Source of the DNA: Austwickia sp.
GTDB taxonomy: Bacteria > Actinomycetota > Actinomycetes > Actinomycetales > Dermatophilaceae
Reading direction: 5' to 3'
DNA length: 64,000 nucleotides
NCBI GenBank assembly: GCA_016711265.1
Contig: JADJTI010000004.1
Coordinates: 62,001 to 126,000 of the forward strand
Below the pieces are notes generated by a model. That model saw only the letters and a program-made list of their open reading frames with translations, did not search any database and was not told the DNA's origin. How positions within the stretch are numbered: the stretch's first letter is position 1; each line of letters opens with the position of its first letter. A program made the translations under genes and the position numbers. Shown here piece by piece: positions 16,583-25,597 of this stretch.

Positions 16583-17259
16583 CAGTGCGAGCCTCCCGCC
16601 CCTGATCCGGCGGCCGCAGCCGCGATTCCGGCCGCCCGCGCCCGCAGCAGTGCTGCCGGTGCGACGTCCTCCAACGGCAGTCCGCGCCGGGCGGCCACGG
16701 TCTCGGGCCGTTCCAGCATCTTCAGCGCCGCGACGGTCGCGTGCACGATGTTGATGGCGTTGTCCGAACCCAGCGACTTGCTCAACACGTCGCTGATGCC
16801 GGCGCACTCCAACACGGCGCGCACCGGGCCACCCGCGATCACTCCGGTACCGGGAGCGGCCGGGCGAAGCAGGACCACGCCGGCCGCCGCCTCGCCCTGC
16901 ACGGGGTGCGGGATGGTGGCCTGGATCCGAGGCACCTTGAAGAACGACTTCTTGGCCTCCTCGACGCCCTTGGCGATGGCCGCCGGCACTTCCTTGGCCT
17001 TGCCGTAGCCGACCCCGACCGTGCCGTCGCCGTCGCCCACGACCACCAGGGCGGTGAAGCTGAAGCGCCGACCACCCTTGACGACCTTGGAGACACGATT
17101 GATCGTGACGACACGCTCGAGGTATTGGCTGCGAGCCTCGTCCGCTCCGCCGCGACGGTTGTCGCGATCACGACGGTCGCGACGCTCGCCGCGCTCTCCG
17201 CCTTGGCCGCGATCGGAACCGGGCCCCCCGGCACCCGTACGGCGCTGTGATCCCACCAT
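16582..17259 (-). CDS. rpsE: 30S ribosomal protein S5
   Basis: 225 residues. The S5 core (~47-205) has the double-stranded RNA-binding part YLERVVTINRVSKVVKGGRR and the GVGYGKAKEVPAAI loop involved in decoding fidelity. The first ~45 residues are an Arg/Gly/Asp-rich extension. GAGGAGAGG precedes the ATG. An 88-bp gap separates it from rplR. Confidence 0.97.
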   Translation of the reverse strand: MVGSQRRTGAGGPGSDRGQGGERGERRDRRDRDNRRGGADEARSQYLERVVTINRVSKVVKGGRRFSFTALVVVGDGDGTVGVGYGKAKEVPAAIAKGVEEAKKSFFKVPRIQATIPHPVQGEAAAGVVLLRPAAPGTGVIAGGPVRAVLECAGISDVLSKSLGSDNAINIVHATVAALKMLERPETVAARRGLPLEDVAPAALLRARAAGIAAAAAGSGAGGSH

Positions 17260-17347
17260 CAGACGAACCTCTCCTCGACTTCACGCTCCGCATTCACGGC
17301 GCAGCTGCGCACGCCCGATCCCACGTTGACCTTCATCTTGATCGTCA

Positions 17348-17722
17348 TCACAGGGACAACCCAGCCTCTCGGGCGCCCTCGGCGACCGCCGCGATCCGGC
17401 CGTGGTACTTGCTGCCACCACGGTCGAACACCACCGCGGTCACCCCGGCTTCCTTGGCCCGCTCGGCCACGCGCTTCCCGACCTGACGCGCCTTGGCGGT
17501 CTTGTCGCCGTCCACCGACCGCAGGTCGGCTTCCATCGTCGAGGCGCAGACCAGCGTCTTGCCCACGGTGTCGTCGACGATCTGGACGAAAACGTGCCGG
17601 CTCGAGCGGTTCACCACCATCCTGGGCTGCTCGGTCGTGCCATGCACGCGCTTGCGAACACGAAGGTGCCGACGACTGCGGGCAGCGCTCCGGCCCGAAG
17701 CTCGCTTGACTGTCATCGCCAT
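17348..17722 (-). CDS. rplR: 50S ribosomal protein L18
   Basis: 124 residues. It binds 5S rRNA. The conserved segments RLRVRKRV-type N-terminus, VVNRSSRHVFVQIVDD and GGSKYHGRIAAVAEGAREAG are present. It starts two bases after the rplF stop. Confidence 0.97.
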   Translation of the reverse strand: MAMTVKRASGRSAARSRRHLRVRKRVHGTTEQPRMVVNRSSRHVFVQIVDDTVGKTLVCASTMEADLRSVDGDKTAKARQVGKRVAERAKEAGVTAVVFDRGGSKYHGRIAAVAEGAREAGLSL

Positions 17723-17724
17723 GG

Positions 17725-18261
17725 CTACTTACCCGCCTTTCCGACCTTGCGGCGGATGGTCTCCCCCGCGTACCGCACGCCCTTGCCCTTGTAGGGGTCG
17801 GGCTTGCGTAGCTTGCGGATATTCGCGGCGACCTCGCCGACCAGCTGCTTGTCGATGCCGGCCACCGTGAACCGCAACGGCCCGTCGACCGAGAACGTGA
17901 TTCCCGGCGGCGGCTCAACGGTGATCGTGTGGCTGTAGCCCAGCGAAAACTCCAGGTTGCTGCCCTTGGCCAAGACCCGGTAACCGGTGCCTTGGATTTC
18001 CATCTTCTTTTCGAACCCGGTCGTGACCCCAGTGACCATGTTGTTGATCAACGTGCGGGTCAAGCCGTGCAACGAGCGCGACATCCGCTCATCGTCCGGG
18101 CGGGTGACCTCAAGGTTGGCGTCGTTGCGGGCCACCATGATGGGTTCGCGGACCGTCATGCTCAGCTGGCCCTTAGGCCCCTTCACCAGGACGTCCTGAC
18201 CATTGATCGTGACGTCGACGCCGGCGGGGACGGGAACGGGCAGTCTTCCAATACGGGACAT
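17725..18261 (-). CDS. rplF: 50S ribosomal protein L6
   Basis: 178 residues, two L6 domains. It starts MSRIGRLPVPVPAGVDVTIN and has the C-terminal signature RKPDPYKGKGVRYAGE. It lies near the GTPase-associated centre and follows rpsH by 15 bases. Confidence 0.98.
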   Translation of the reverse strand: MSRIGRLPVPVPAGVDVTINGQDVLVKGPKGQLSMTVREPIMVARNDANLEVTRPDDERMSRSLHGLTRTLINNMVTGVTTGFEKKMEIQGTGYRVLAKGSNLEFSLGYSHTITVEPPPGITFSVDGPLRFTVAGIDKQLVGEVAANIRKLRKPDPYKGKGVRYAGETIRRKVGKAGK

Positions 18262-18276
18262 CTCGTTACTCCTTCC

Positions 18277-18675
18277 TCACCAGACGTAGGCGAGCACTTC
18301 GCCGCCCACACCTTTGGCGGCGGCTTGCTTGTCGGTCAACAGGCCCGATGACGTCGAGATGATCGCCACCCCGAGGCCTCCCAGAACCCTGGGCAGGTTC
18401 GTCGACTTGGCGTACACCCGCAGGCCCGGCTTGGACACCCGCCGTACGCCGGCGATCGAACGCTCGCGATTCGGTCCGTACTTGAGCTCGATGGTCAGCG
18501 TCTTGCCGACTTCGGCATCCTCCACCCGCCACGTGGCGATGTATCCCTCGGTCTGGAGGATTTCGGCGATGTTGGACTTCAGCTTGCTGTACGGCATGCT
18601 CACCGCGTCGTGATGCGCGCTGTTCGCATTCCGCACGCGGGTCAGCATGTCCGCGATCGGGTCGGTCATCGTCAT
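18277..18675 (-). CDS. rpsH: 30S ribosomal protein S8
   Basis: 132 residues from MTMTDPIADMLTRVRNANSA to the conserved GGLGVAIISTSSGLLTDKQA and EVLAYVW end. In many bacteria S8 represses the spc operon by binding its mRNA; nothing here tests that. The ATG at 18675 gives the family length. Confidence 0.97.
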   Translation of the reverse strand: MTMTDPIADMLTRVRNANSAHHDAVSMPYSKLKSNIAEILQTEGYIATWRVEDAEVGKTLTIELKYGPNRERSIAGVRRVSKPGLRVYAKSTNLPRVLGGLGVAIISTSSGLLTDKQAAAKGVGGEVLAYVW

Positions 18676-18839
18676 TGGGCTTCCGCCCTTCCTCACCGGG
18701 GTTTCAGCGGGCCAGGTGGCCGGCCGACCTTCGGTGTGTCAGTTTCGTGCGTCGTCGTCGCGGGGACCGCGTCGGACCGGACGTTCCGGGAACGGATCTC
18801 ACGTGTCTCGCGCTCCCGGGCCGCGAGAAGTGTGGGTGT

Positions 18840-19025
18840 TTACCAGCTGCTCTTGGTGACGCCCGGAAGCTCGCCCCGGTGCGCCATTTCGCGCAGACAG
18901 ACCCGGCACAGCCCGAACTTGCGGTACACCGAGTGCGGGCGCCCGCACCGCTGGCAGCGGGTGTAGCCGCGCACCTTGAACTTGGGCTTGGCGTTGGCCT
19001 TGTTGATCAGCGCAGTCTTGGCCAC
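18840..19025 (-). CDS. rpsN: 30S ribosomal protein S14, zinc-binding type Z
   Basis: 61 residues with two CxxC pairs, Cys24/Cys27 (CQRC) and Cys40/Cys43 (CRVC), holding zinc. The GTG start follows the rplE stop by two bases. A 164-bp gap to rpsH shows only a weak 7-bp hairpin (18806-18828) and no gene. Confidence 0.97.
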   Translation of the reverse strand: MAKTALINKANAKPKFKVRGYTRCQRCGRPHSVYRKFGLCRVCLREMAHRGELPGVTKSSW

Positions 19026-19027
19026 TG

Positions 19028-19636
19028 TCAGTTCTCCTTGAACGGAAAGCCCAGGAGACGAAGCAACGCGCGCCCCTCGGCATCGTTGGCGGCCGTGGTG
19101 ACGACGGTGATGTCCATCCCCCGCACACGGTCGATCCGGTCCTGGTCGATCTCGTAGAACATCGACTGCTCGTTGAGACCGAAGGTGTAGTTGCCGCGGC
19201 CGTCGAACTGCGACGGCGAGAGGCCGCGGAAGTCACGGATACGGGGCAACGCCACCGTGACCAACCGGTCGAGGAACTCCCACATCCGTTCCCCACGCAG
19301 CGTGGCGTGCGCGCCGATCGGCATACCCTCGCGCAGTTTGAACTGGGCGATGGACTTGCGTGCCTTAGTGACCACGGGCTTCTGGCCCGTGATCGAGGTC
19401 AGGTCGCGCACAGCGCCGTCGATGAGCTTGCTGTCCCGCGCGGCGTCGCCGACACCCATGTTGACCACCACTTTGGTCACCCGTGGGATCTGCATCGGGT
19501 TGGCATAGCCGAACTCCTGCGCGAGCGCGGGCTTGATCTCCGCGGCGTACCGCAGCTTCAACCGAGCAGGTACGGACTCCTGCGCGTCGCCGCTCATCGC
19601 CTCGGCGGTGTCGCCGGCGGCTTGCGTCTTAGCCAT
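19028..19636 (-). CDS. rplE: 50S ribosomal protein L5
   Basis: 202 residues. It binds 5S rRNA and contacts P-site tRNA. The conserved segments QIPRVTKVVVNMGVGDA, GQKPVVTKARKSIAQFKLRE and GRGNYTFGLNEQSMFYEID are present. The ATG shares one base with the rplX stop. The first ~20 residues are a variable extension. Confidence 0.97.
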   Translation of the reverse strand: MAKTQAAGDTAEAMSGDAQESVPARLKLRYAAEIKPALAQEFGYANPMQIPRVTKVVVNMGVGDAARDSKLIDGAVRDLTSITGQKPVVTKARKSIAQFKLREGMPIGAHATLRGERMWEFLDRLVTVALPRIRDFRGLSPSQFDGRGNYTFGLNEQSMFYEIDQDRIDRVRGMDITVVTTAANDAEGRALLRLLGFPFKEN

Positions 19637-20001
19637 CAGAGGTCCTTCCCGGAACGCACCGACACACGGATCCGCTGTGCCTTCATGCGCCCATCACGCT
19701 CGACCATTTCAACTCGCGTCCGCACCCGGGTGGGCTTCTTCGTCTCCGGGTCCACGATGGCCACGTTGGACACGTGGATCGGGGCCTCCTGGTGCACGAT
19801 CCCACCGGTGCGCGAGCCTCGCGAACTCTGTCCGACTTTGGTGTGCTTGGTGATCCGGTTGACGCCCTCGACGAGCACACGGCTGGTCGCGGGGTACACC
19901 TCGATCACCTTGCCCTGCTTGCCTCGATCGCCGCCCTTTTCCTGCTTGCGGCCGGTGATGACCTGGACGAGGTCACCCTTCTTGATCTTCATCTTGGCCA
20001 T
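19636..20001 (-). CDS. rplX: 50S ribosomal protein L24
   Basis: 121 residues with the KOW motif GDLVQVITGRKQEKGGDRGK near the start. L24 initiates 50S assembly. It starts four bases after the rplN stop. Confidence 0.97.
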   Translation of the reverse strand: MAKMKIKKGDLVQVITGRKQEKGGDRGKQGKVIEVYPATSRVLVEGVNRITKHTKVGQSSRGSRTGGIVHQEAPIHVSNVAIVDPETKKPTRVRTRVEMVERDGRMKAQRIRVSVRSGKDL

Positions 20002-20005
20002 GGCC

Positions 20006-20374
20006 TCACAACACCTCCGGGGCCAGCGAGATGATCTTCATGAACTTCTTCTCCCGCAGCTCACGCCCCACCGGGCCGAAGATGCGGGTACCTCGCGGGT
20101 CGCCGTCGTTTCGCAGGATGACTGCGGCGTTCTCGTCGAACCTGATGTACGAACCGTCCGATCGGCGGCGTTCCTTCTTGGTGCGAACGATGACGGCCTT
20201 GACGACGTCACCCTTCTTCACGTTTCCGCCGGGAATGGCATCCTTCACCGTGGCCACGATGACATCACCGATGCCCGCGTAGCGTCGACCCGAACCGCCG
20301 AGCACGCGGATGCACAAGATCTCCTTGGCACCGGTGTTGTCGGCGACGCGCAGTCGCGACTCCTGCTGGATCAC
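20006..20374 (-). CDS. rplN: 50S ribosomal protein L14
   Basis: 122 residues, starting MIQQESRLRVADNTGAKEIL, full family length. It forms an inter-subunit bridge. It is separated from rpsQ by 132 bp carrying a long hairpin. Confidence 0.98.
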   Translation of the reverse strand: MIQQESRLRVADNTGAKEILCIRVLGGSGRRYAGIGDVIVATVKDAIPGGNVKKGDVVKAVIVRTKKERRRSDGSYIRFDENAAVILRNDGDPRGTRIFGPVGRELREKKFMKIISLAPEVL

Positions 20375-20448
20375 TTCTCACTCCTGTCGTCTCGCCGGTT
20401 CTCCGGCCGGATCGCGACCCGGTTGAAGCCTTGCGGAACTTCTGAGGC

Positions 20449-20496
20449 GGTTGCCCCACACCTGGAAAAGCTCTGGTTTTCAGCCACGGGGCAACC
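20449..20496 (-). promoter_or_regulatory. Long hairpin in the rpsQ-rplN gap
   Basis: GGTTGCCCC and GGGGCAACC form a perfect 9-bp stem. Inside, CTGGAAAA and TTTTCAG pair with one bulged G, making an extended imperfect structure 11 bases after the rpsQ stop. It is a candidate attenuator or autoregulatory mRNA element within the spc/S10 cluster. Confidence 0.5.
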
Positions 20497-20506
20497 CCGC
20501 CACCGA

Positions 20507-20845
20507 CTACTTGGCGCGTTCGAGAATGGACACGATTCGCCAGCGCTTGGTCGCCGACAGCGGTCGCGTCTCCATAATCAGGACGCGGTCGCCCACGCCA
20601 CACTCGTTCTGCTCGTCATGCGCCTTGACCTTGCTGGTCCGCCGGATGACTTTGCTGTAGAGCGGGTGCTTGACGCGGTCCTCCACCTCGACGACCACGG
20701 TCTTGTTCATCTTGTCGCTGACCACGTAGCCCTGACGCGTCTTGCGGTAGTTGCGCTCGGACTTGGCCGACGATGTTTCGGCCGCCGGGGTGGCACTCAC
20801 AGGCGTCTCCTGGCTGCTGTCACTACGTGTGGTGTTCTCGGTCAT
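20507..20845 (-). CDS. rpsQ: 30S ribosomal protein S17
   Basis: 112 residues. The S17 OB-fold core starts near residue 32 (RNYRKTRQGYVVSDKMNKTV). The first ~30 residues are a Ser/Thr/Ala-rich extension common in actinobacteria. The ATG at 20845 is one base past the rpmC stop. Confidence 0.96.
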   Translation of the reverse strand: MTENTTRSDSSQETPVSATPAAETSSAKSERNYRKTRQGYVVSDKMNKTVVVEVEDRVKHPLYSKVIRRTSKVKAHDEQNECGVGDRVLIMETRPLSATKRWRIVSILERAK

Positions 20846-20846
20846 C

Positions 20847-21080
20847 TCACTGCTCCGGTGCCACGCCGATGTTGAGCTCGCGCTCACGCATGATCGTGTA
20901 GATGCGGGCGATGTCCCGGCGGACGGCCTTCAGCCGACCGTGGTTCTCCAGTTGTCCGGTTGCCGACTGGAAGCGCAGGTTGAACAGCTCTTCCTTGGCC
21001 TTGCGCAGCTCGTCAACCAGTTTCTCCTCGGAGAGTTCGCGCAGCGACTCCGAGCTGAGGTTCTTGGAACCGACAGCCAT
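20847..21080 (-). CDS. rpmC: 50S ribosomal protein L29
   Basis: 77 residues, starting MAVGSKNLSSESLRELSEEK, a two-helix protein at the polypeptide exit. FNLRFQSATGQLENHGRLKA is the family signature. The ATG shares one base with the rplP stop. Confidence 0.97.
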   Translation of the reverse strand: MAVGSKNLSSESLRELSEEKLVDELRKAKEELFNLRFQSATGQLENHGRLKAVRRDIARIYTIMRERELNIGVAPEQ

Positions 21081-21499
21081 CAGTGCTCACCACCCTCACG
21101 CTGGACGAAACGGCATTTCATGGGCAACTTGTGCATCGCCAGTCGCATCGCCTCACGAGCAACCTCCTCGGAGACGCCGGACAGCTCGAACATCACCCGT
21201 CCCGGCTTGACGTTGGCGATCCACCATTCCGGGGACCCCTTGCCCGAACCCATCCGGGTTTCGGCGGGCTTCTTGGTCAGGGGACGGTCTGGGTAGATGT
21301 TGATCCACACCTTGCCGCCACGCTTGATGTGCCGGGTCATAGCGATACGCGCCGACTCGATCTGCCGGTTCGTCACGTACGCCGGCTCAAGGGCCTGGAT
21401 TCCGTAATCACCGAAGGCGATGGTCGTGCCGCCCTTGGCCATCCCGGATCGACCGGGGTGGTGCTGCTTACGGTGTTTGACTCGTCGTGGGATCAACAT
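21080..21499 (-). CDS. rplP: 50S ribosomal protein L16
   Basis: 139 residues from MLIPRRVKHRKQHHPGRSG. The family segment GGKVWINIYPDRPLTKKPAE and the MGSGKGSPEWWIA loop near the peptidyl transferase centre are present. The start overlaps the rpsC stop by one base. Confidence 0.98.
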   Translation of the reverse strand: MLIPRRVKHRKQHHPGRSGMAKGGTTIAFGDYGIQALEPAYVTNRQIESARIAMTRHIKRGGKVWINIYPDRPLTKKPAETRMGSGKGSPEWWIANVKPGRVMFELSGVSEEVAREAMRLAMHKLPMKCRFVQREGGEH

Positions 21500-22353
21500 C
21501 AGGACTGTTCCCCTTGCGTCTGCGCCGCTTCCGCCGGCGCGGTGCCACCCGTTTCGGGGGCGGCGGTCACGGTTGCCGCCTCCGGTGCGTCCGCCCGGGG
21601 TGCGCGATCGGTACGGCGACCACGGCCGGGGCGCTCACCCCGGTCGCCACGGTCCCCGCGCGGGCCCCGCGACGGCCGCCCGGGAGCGGCCGCCTGGGCG
21701 GCGGCCAGTTCCTTGGCGGTGAGGTCGCCCTTGTAGATCCACACCTTCACGCCGATGCGCCCGAACGTCGTCCGGGCCTCGTAGAAGCCGTAGTCGATGT
21801 TCGCCCGGAGCGTGTGCAACGGCACCCGGCCCTCGCGGTAGAACTCCGAGCGCGACATCTCCGCACCACCGAGTCGACCCGAGCACTGCACTCGGATGCC
21901 CTTGGCGCCGGCGCGCAACGAGGACTGCATGCCCTTGCGCATGGCTCGACGGAAGGACACCCGCGCCGACAGTTGTTCGGCGATGCCCTGCGCGACCAGC
22001 TGCGCATCCATCTCGGGGTTCTTGACCTCAAGAATGTTGAGCTGGACCTGCTTGCCGGTCAGCTTCTCCAGCTCACCACGGATGCGGTCCGCCTCGGCGC
22101 CGCGACGTCCGATGACGATCCCCGGTCGGGCGGTGTGGATGTCGACACGTACCCGGTCGCGGGTCCGTTCGATCTCGACCCGGGCGATGCCCGCCCGCTC
22201 CATCCCCTGGGACATGAGGCGACGAATCGCCACATCCTCTTTGACGTAGTCGCGGTAGCGCTGACCGCCCTTGGTGCTGTCGGCGAACCACCGGCTCTTG
22301 TGTTCGGTGGTGATCCCCAGCCGGAAGCCGTGTGGGTTGACTTTTTGACCCAT
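21499..22353 (-). CDS. rpsC: 30S ribosomal protein S3
   Basis: 284 residues. The N-terminal KH domain (~38-106, with IVIGRRGAEADRIR) and the C-terminal S3 domain (to ~210, GRIGVKVWIYKG) are intact. The final ~65 residues are a Gly/Arg then acidic low-complexity tail, a length extension common in actinobacteria. The start overlaps the rplV stop. Confidence 0.97.
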   Translation of the reverse strand: MGQKVNPHGFRLGITTEHKSRWFADSTKGGQRYRDYVKEDVAIRRLMSQGMERAGIARVEIERTRDRVRVDIHTARPGIVIGRRGAEADRIRGELEKLTGKQVQLNILEVKNPEMDAQLVAQGIAEQLSARVSFRRAMRKGMQSSLRAGAKGIRVQCSGRLGGAEMSRSEFYREGRVPLHTLRANIDYGFYEARTTFGRIGVKVWIYKGDLTAKELAAAQAAAPGRPSRGPRGDRGDRGERPGRGRRTDRAPRADAPEAATVTAAPETGGTAPAEAAQTQGEQS

Positions 22354-22757
22354 TAGCGGGCCCCTCCCTTGCTCTGGGGCTGGCTGACCTGCACGGTGAT
22401 GTGGCTCGTGCGCTTGAGGATCTTGTACGCGCGCCCCTGAGCACGAGGTTGAATCCGCTTCATCGTCGCGCCTTCGTCGACGTACGCCGCGGAGACGACC
22501 AGGTTGCGCTCATCGAACGGTTTGGATTCCCGGTCGGCACGAACCCGCGCGTTAGCGATGGCCGACGCCAGCACCTTGCGGACCGGCTCGCTGGCGGCCT
22601 GCGGCGCGAACGCGAGGACCGCGAGCGCCTCGGATGCCTGCTTGCCGCGGATGAGGTCGACCACGCGGCGTGCCTTCATGGGCGTGACCCGCACGTGCTT
22701 GGCCTGCGCGCGCGCCTGGACCGTCGGCTCAGGCTGCTCGGTGTGCTTGGTGGCCAT
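22353..22757 (-). CDS. rplV: 50S ribosomal protein L22
   Basis: 134 residues. After a ~20-residue variable start the core runs from AKHVRVTPMKARRVVDLIRG to RTSHITVQVSQ. The beta-hairpin lining the exit tunnel (GATMKRIQPRAQGRAYKI) is present. The ATG at 22757 overlaps the rpsS stop (TGATG). Confidence 0.97.
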   Translation of the reverse strand: MATKHTEQPEPTVQARAQAKHVRVTPMKARRVVDLIRGKQASEALAVLAFAPQAASEPVRKVLASAIANARVRADRESKPFDERNLVVSAAYVDEGATMKRIQPRAQGRAYKILKRTSHITVQVSQPQSKGGAR

Positions 22758-23038
22758 CAGCGACGACGTCCCTTCTTGTCGTCCTTCACGTGCCCCTTGA
22801 AGGTGCGCGTCGGAGCGAACTCGCCGAGCTTGTGCCCGACCATTGACTCCGTCACGAAGACAGGCACGTGCTTGCGCCCGTCGTGGACCGCAAAGGTGTG
22901 GCCGAGGAAGTCCGGAGCGATCACCGATCGACGCGACCATGTCTTGATCACGTTCTTGGTGCCCTTCTCGTTCTGCGCGTCCACCTTTTTCTGCAGGTGG
23001 CCGTCGATGAACGGACCCTTTTTGAGGCTGCGTGGCAT
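22757..23038 (-). CDS. rpsS: 30S ribosomal protein S19
   Basis: 93 residues, MPRSLKKGPFIDGHLQKKVD to the basic tail, full family length. It sits in the head of the 30S subunit with S13. Confidence 0.98.
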   Translation of the reverse strand: MPRSLKKGPFIDGHLQKKVDAQNEKGTKNVIKTWSRRSVIAPDFLGHTFAVHDGRKHVPVFVTESMVGHKLGEFAPTRTFKGHVKDDKKGRRR

Positions 23039-23047
23039 CTCTTATCC

Positions 23048-23884
23048 TCAGCGCTTCTTGCCGGTACGACGACGACGGACGATGAGCTTGTCACTGTCCT
23101 TCTTCGGATGGCGGGTACGCCCCTCGGGCTGGCCCCACGGGCTGACTGGGTGACGGCCACCACTGGTGCGGCCCTCGCCGCCGCCGTGCGGGTGGTCCAC
23201 GGGGTTCATCACGACACCCCGGACGGTGGGCCGCTTGCCCTTCCAGCGCATGCGGCCGGCCTTGCCCCAGTTGATGTTGCTCTGCTCGGCGTTGCCGACC
23301 TCACCGACGGTGGCCCGGCAGCGGACATCGACGTTGCGGATCTCGCCGGAAGGCATCCGCAACTGCGCGTACGGGCCCTCCTTGGCGACCAGCTGCACGC
23401 GGGCGCCGGCCGACCGCGCGATCTTGGCGCCCCCACCGGGCCGCAGCTCGATGGCGTGGATGACGGTACCGACGGGGATGTTGCGCAGCGGGAGGCTGTT
23501 TCCCGGCTTGATGTCGGCGGACGGCCCGTTCTCGATCTGGTCACCTTGACGGAGCCGGTTCGGAGCCAGGATGTAGCGCTTCTCGCCATCGGCGTAGTGC
23601 AGCAGGGCGATCCTGGCGGTCCGGTTGGGGTCGTACTCGATGTGCGCTACCTTCGCAGGAATGCCGTCCTTGTCGTGCCGACGGAAGTCGATGACGCGGT
23701 ACGCGCGCTTGTGTCCGCCACCGATGTGGCGGGTCGTGATGCGGCCTTGGTTGTTCCGCCCACCGGTCTTGGCCAGCGGACGGACCAGCGACTTCTCCGG
23801 CGTACTGCGGGTCACTTCGGCGAAATCGGCCACGCTCGAACCGCGGCGACCGGGCGTGGTCGGCTTGTATTTGCGGATTCCCAT
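23048..23884 (-). CDS. rplB: 50S ribosomal protein L2
   Basis: 278 residues, starting MGIRKYKPTTPGRRGSSVAD. The C-terminal MNPVDHPHGGGEGRTSGGR loop carries the conserved His needed near the peptidyl transferase centre. It lies between rplW and rpsS as in the standard S10 operon. Confidence 0.98.
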   Translation of the reverse strand: MGIRKYKPTTPGRRGSSVADFAEVTRSTPEKSLVRPLAKTGGRNNQGRITTRHIGGGHKRAYRVIDFRRHDKDGIPAKVAHIEYDPNRTARIALLHYADGEKRYILAPNRLRQGDQIENGPSADIKPGNSLPLRNIPVGTVIHAIELRPGGGAKIARSAGARVQLVAKEGPYAQLRMPSGEIRNVDVRCRATVGEVGNAEQSNINWGKAGRMRWKGKRPTVRGVVMNPVDHPHGGGEGRTSGGRHPVSPWGQPEGRTRHPKKDSDKLIVRRRRTGKKR

Positions 23885-23939
23885 GCTGTCCTCAGTTCCT
23901 TACGTCTCGATCCACATGAAGCGACAGGGCTGCAACGTG

Positions 23940-24236
23940 TCAGCGCCCGCCGCCGAAGATGTCGATCGAGCCTTCCTTGAGGGTGACGATGGCGCGCTTG
24001 GTGTCCTTGCGCCGACCGATGCCCAACCGCGTACGCCGCGCCTTGCCCTGCCGGTTCAGCGTGTTCACCGAGGACACCTTGACCCCGAAGATGGCCTCGA
24101 CGGCGATCTTGATCTCGGTCTTGTTCGCTCGCGGGTCGACGATGAAGGTGTACTTGCCCTCGTCGAGCAGGCCGTACGACTTCTCGGACACAACCGGCTT
24201 GATCAGGATGTCGCGCGGGTTCTTTTGGATGATCAC
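23940..24236 (-). CDS. rplW: 50S ribosomal protein L23
   Basis: 98 residues, starting VIIQKNPRDILIKPVVSEKS. The GTG at 24236 overlaps the rplD stop in a GTGA junction and gives the family length. L23 docks trigger factor and SRP at the exit tunnel. Confidence 0.97.
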   Translation of the reverse strand: MIIQKNPRDILIKPVVSEKSYGLLDEGKYTFIVDPRANKTEIKIAVEAIFGVKVSSVNTLNRQGKARRTRLGIGRRKDTKRAIVTLKEGSIDIFGGGR

Positions 24237-24901
24237 TTCGCGGCCTCCATCTGCGCGGCGTCGGCCGCGACGTTCTTGCGGGCCGATTCGATGAACGCGG
24301 TGAGTGCATCCTGGGTGAAGATCACGTCGTCGGCGCACATCACGTCGTAGGTGTTCAGCTGGTCGACGTACAGCGCGTGCACCGCGGCGATGTTGCGCAC
24401 CGACAGAAGCGTCTGAGTGTCGTCCCGGCCCATGACCACCAGCAGGTGGGGACGTGAACTCAAGCTCACCAACAGTGCCGCCGCCGATTTGGTCGAGGGC
24501 GACTCGCCCTGGGCGACCCCGGTGACGACGCAGATCCGGCCGTTGCGGGCCCGGTCCGACAAAGCCCCCCGCAATGCGGCTGCCTTCATCTTCTTGGGCG
24601 TGCGCTGGCTGTAGTCACGCGGTTGCGGACCGTGAACGGTGCCACCGCCGGTGAACTGAGGCGCGCGAATCGAACCCTGGCGGGCGCGGCCGGTGCCCTT
24701 CTGGCGGTACGGCTTGCGCCCACCGCCGCGGACCGCTCCGCGAGTCTTGGTGGCGTGGGTGCCCTGGCGAGCCGCCGCCAGTTGGGCGATGACCACCTGG
24801 TGGATCAGCGGCACGTTGGTCTGCACATCGAAGATCTCGGCGGGCAGCTCGATGGTGCCGGTCTTGGCGCCCGTGGGGTCGAGGATGTCAAGGGTCGTCA
24901 T
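24233..24901 (-). CDS. rplD: 50S ribosomal protein L4
   Basis: 222 residues. The extended loop RGGGRKPYRQKGTGRARQGS reaches the exit tunnel; mutations there can give macrolide resistance and none of the usual ones stands out. I chose the ATG at 24901, preceded by AAGGGGG; a TTG two codons upstream is less likely. Confidence 0.96.
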   Translation of the reverse strand: MTTLDILDPTGAKTGTIELPAEIFDVQTNVPLIHQVVIAQLAAARQGTHATKTRGAVRGGGRKPYRQKGTGRARQGSIRAPQFTGGGTVHGPQPRDYSQRTPKKMKAAALRGALSDRARNGRICVVTGVAQGESPSTKSAAALLVSLSSRPHLLVVMGRDDTQTLLSVRNIAAVHALYVDQLNTYDVMCADDVIFTQDALTAFIESARKNVAADAAQMEAAK

Positions 24902-24903
24902 GA

Positions 24904-25581
24904 TCAAGCCCCCTTGGCTGCAGAGCGAACGAGGACAATTCCCCCACGAGGGCCGGGGACCGCGCCCTTGACGAGCAGCAGCCCCTTCTCTGCGTCCACC
25001 GCGTGCACGGTCAGGTTGAGTGTGGTCTGGCGTACGCCGCCCATCCGGCCCGCCATCCGCACGCCCTTGAAGACACGCGAGGGGGTGGCGCAGGCGCCGA
25101 TCGAGCCGGGCTTGCGGTGGTTGCGGTGCGCGCCGTGGGAGGCGCCGACGCCGTGGAAGCCGTGCCGCTTCATGACGCCCGCGAAACCCTTGCCCTTGGT
25201 CGTGCCGGCGACATCCACCTTTTGACCGGCTTCGAACACGTCAGCGGTGATCTCCTGGCCGAGGCTGTAGTCCGCGGCGTTCGCGGTCCGCAGCTCCACC
25301 AGGTACCGGCGGGGCGTGACGCCTGCCTTGGCGAAGTGGCCGCCCTCAGGCTTGTTGACCTTGCGCGGGTCGATGGCGCCGTACCCGATCTGCACGGCCT
25401 CGTAGCCGTCCTTCTCGGTGCTGCGCACCTGGGTGACCACGCAGGGACCGGCCTGGATCACGGTGACCGGGATCAAGCGGTTGTCGGCGTCCCACACCTG
25501 GGTCATGCCCAGCTTCTCTCCCAGGACGCCGGTGACCGTCCGGGTGGCCCCGGAGGTCGGGGGGGTCGTTGAGGTCGTCAT
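24904..25581 (-). CDS. rplC: 50S ribosomal protein L3
   Basis: 225 residues. After ~15 variable residues the core starts at TGVLGEKLGMTQVWDADNRL. The central GKGFAGVMKRHGFHGVGASH loop reaches the peptidyl transferase centre. The stop lies two bases before the rplD ATG. Confidence 0.97.
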   Translation of the reverse strand: MTTSTTPPTSGATRTVTGVLGEKLGMTQVWDADNRLIPVTVIQAGPCVVTQVRSTEKDGYEAVQIGYGAIDPRKVNKPEGGHFAKAGVTPRRYLVELRTANAADYSLGQEITADVFEAGQKVDVAGTTKGKGFAGVMKRHGFHGVGASHGAHRNHRKPGSIGACATPSRVFKGVRMAGRMGGVRQTTLNLTVHAVDAEKGLLLVKGAVPGPRGGIVLVRSAAKGA

Positions 25582-25597
25582 GAGTGTGCCGCCTGCC

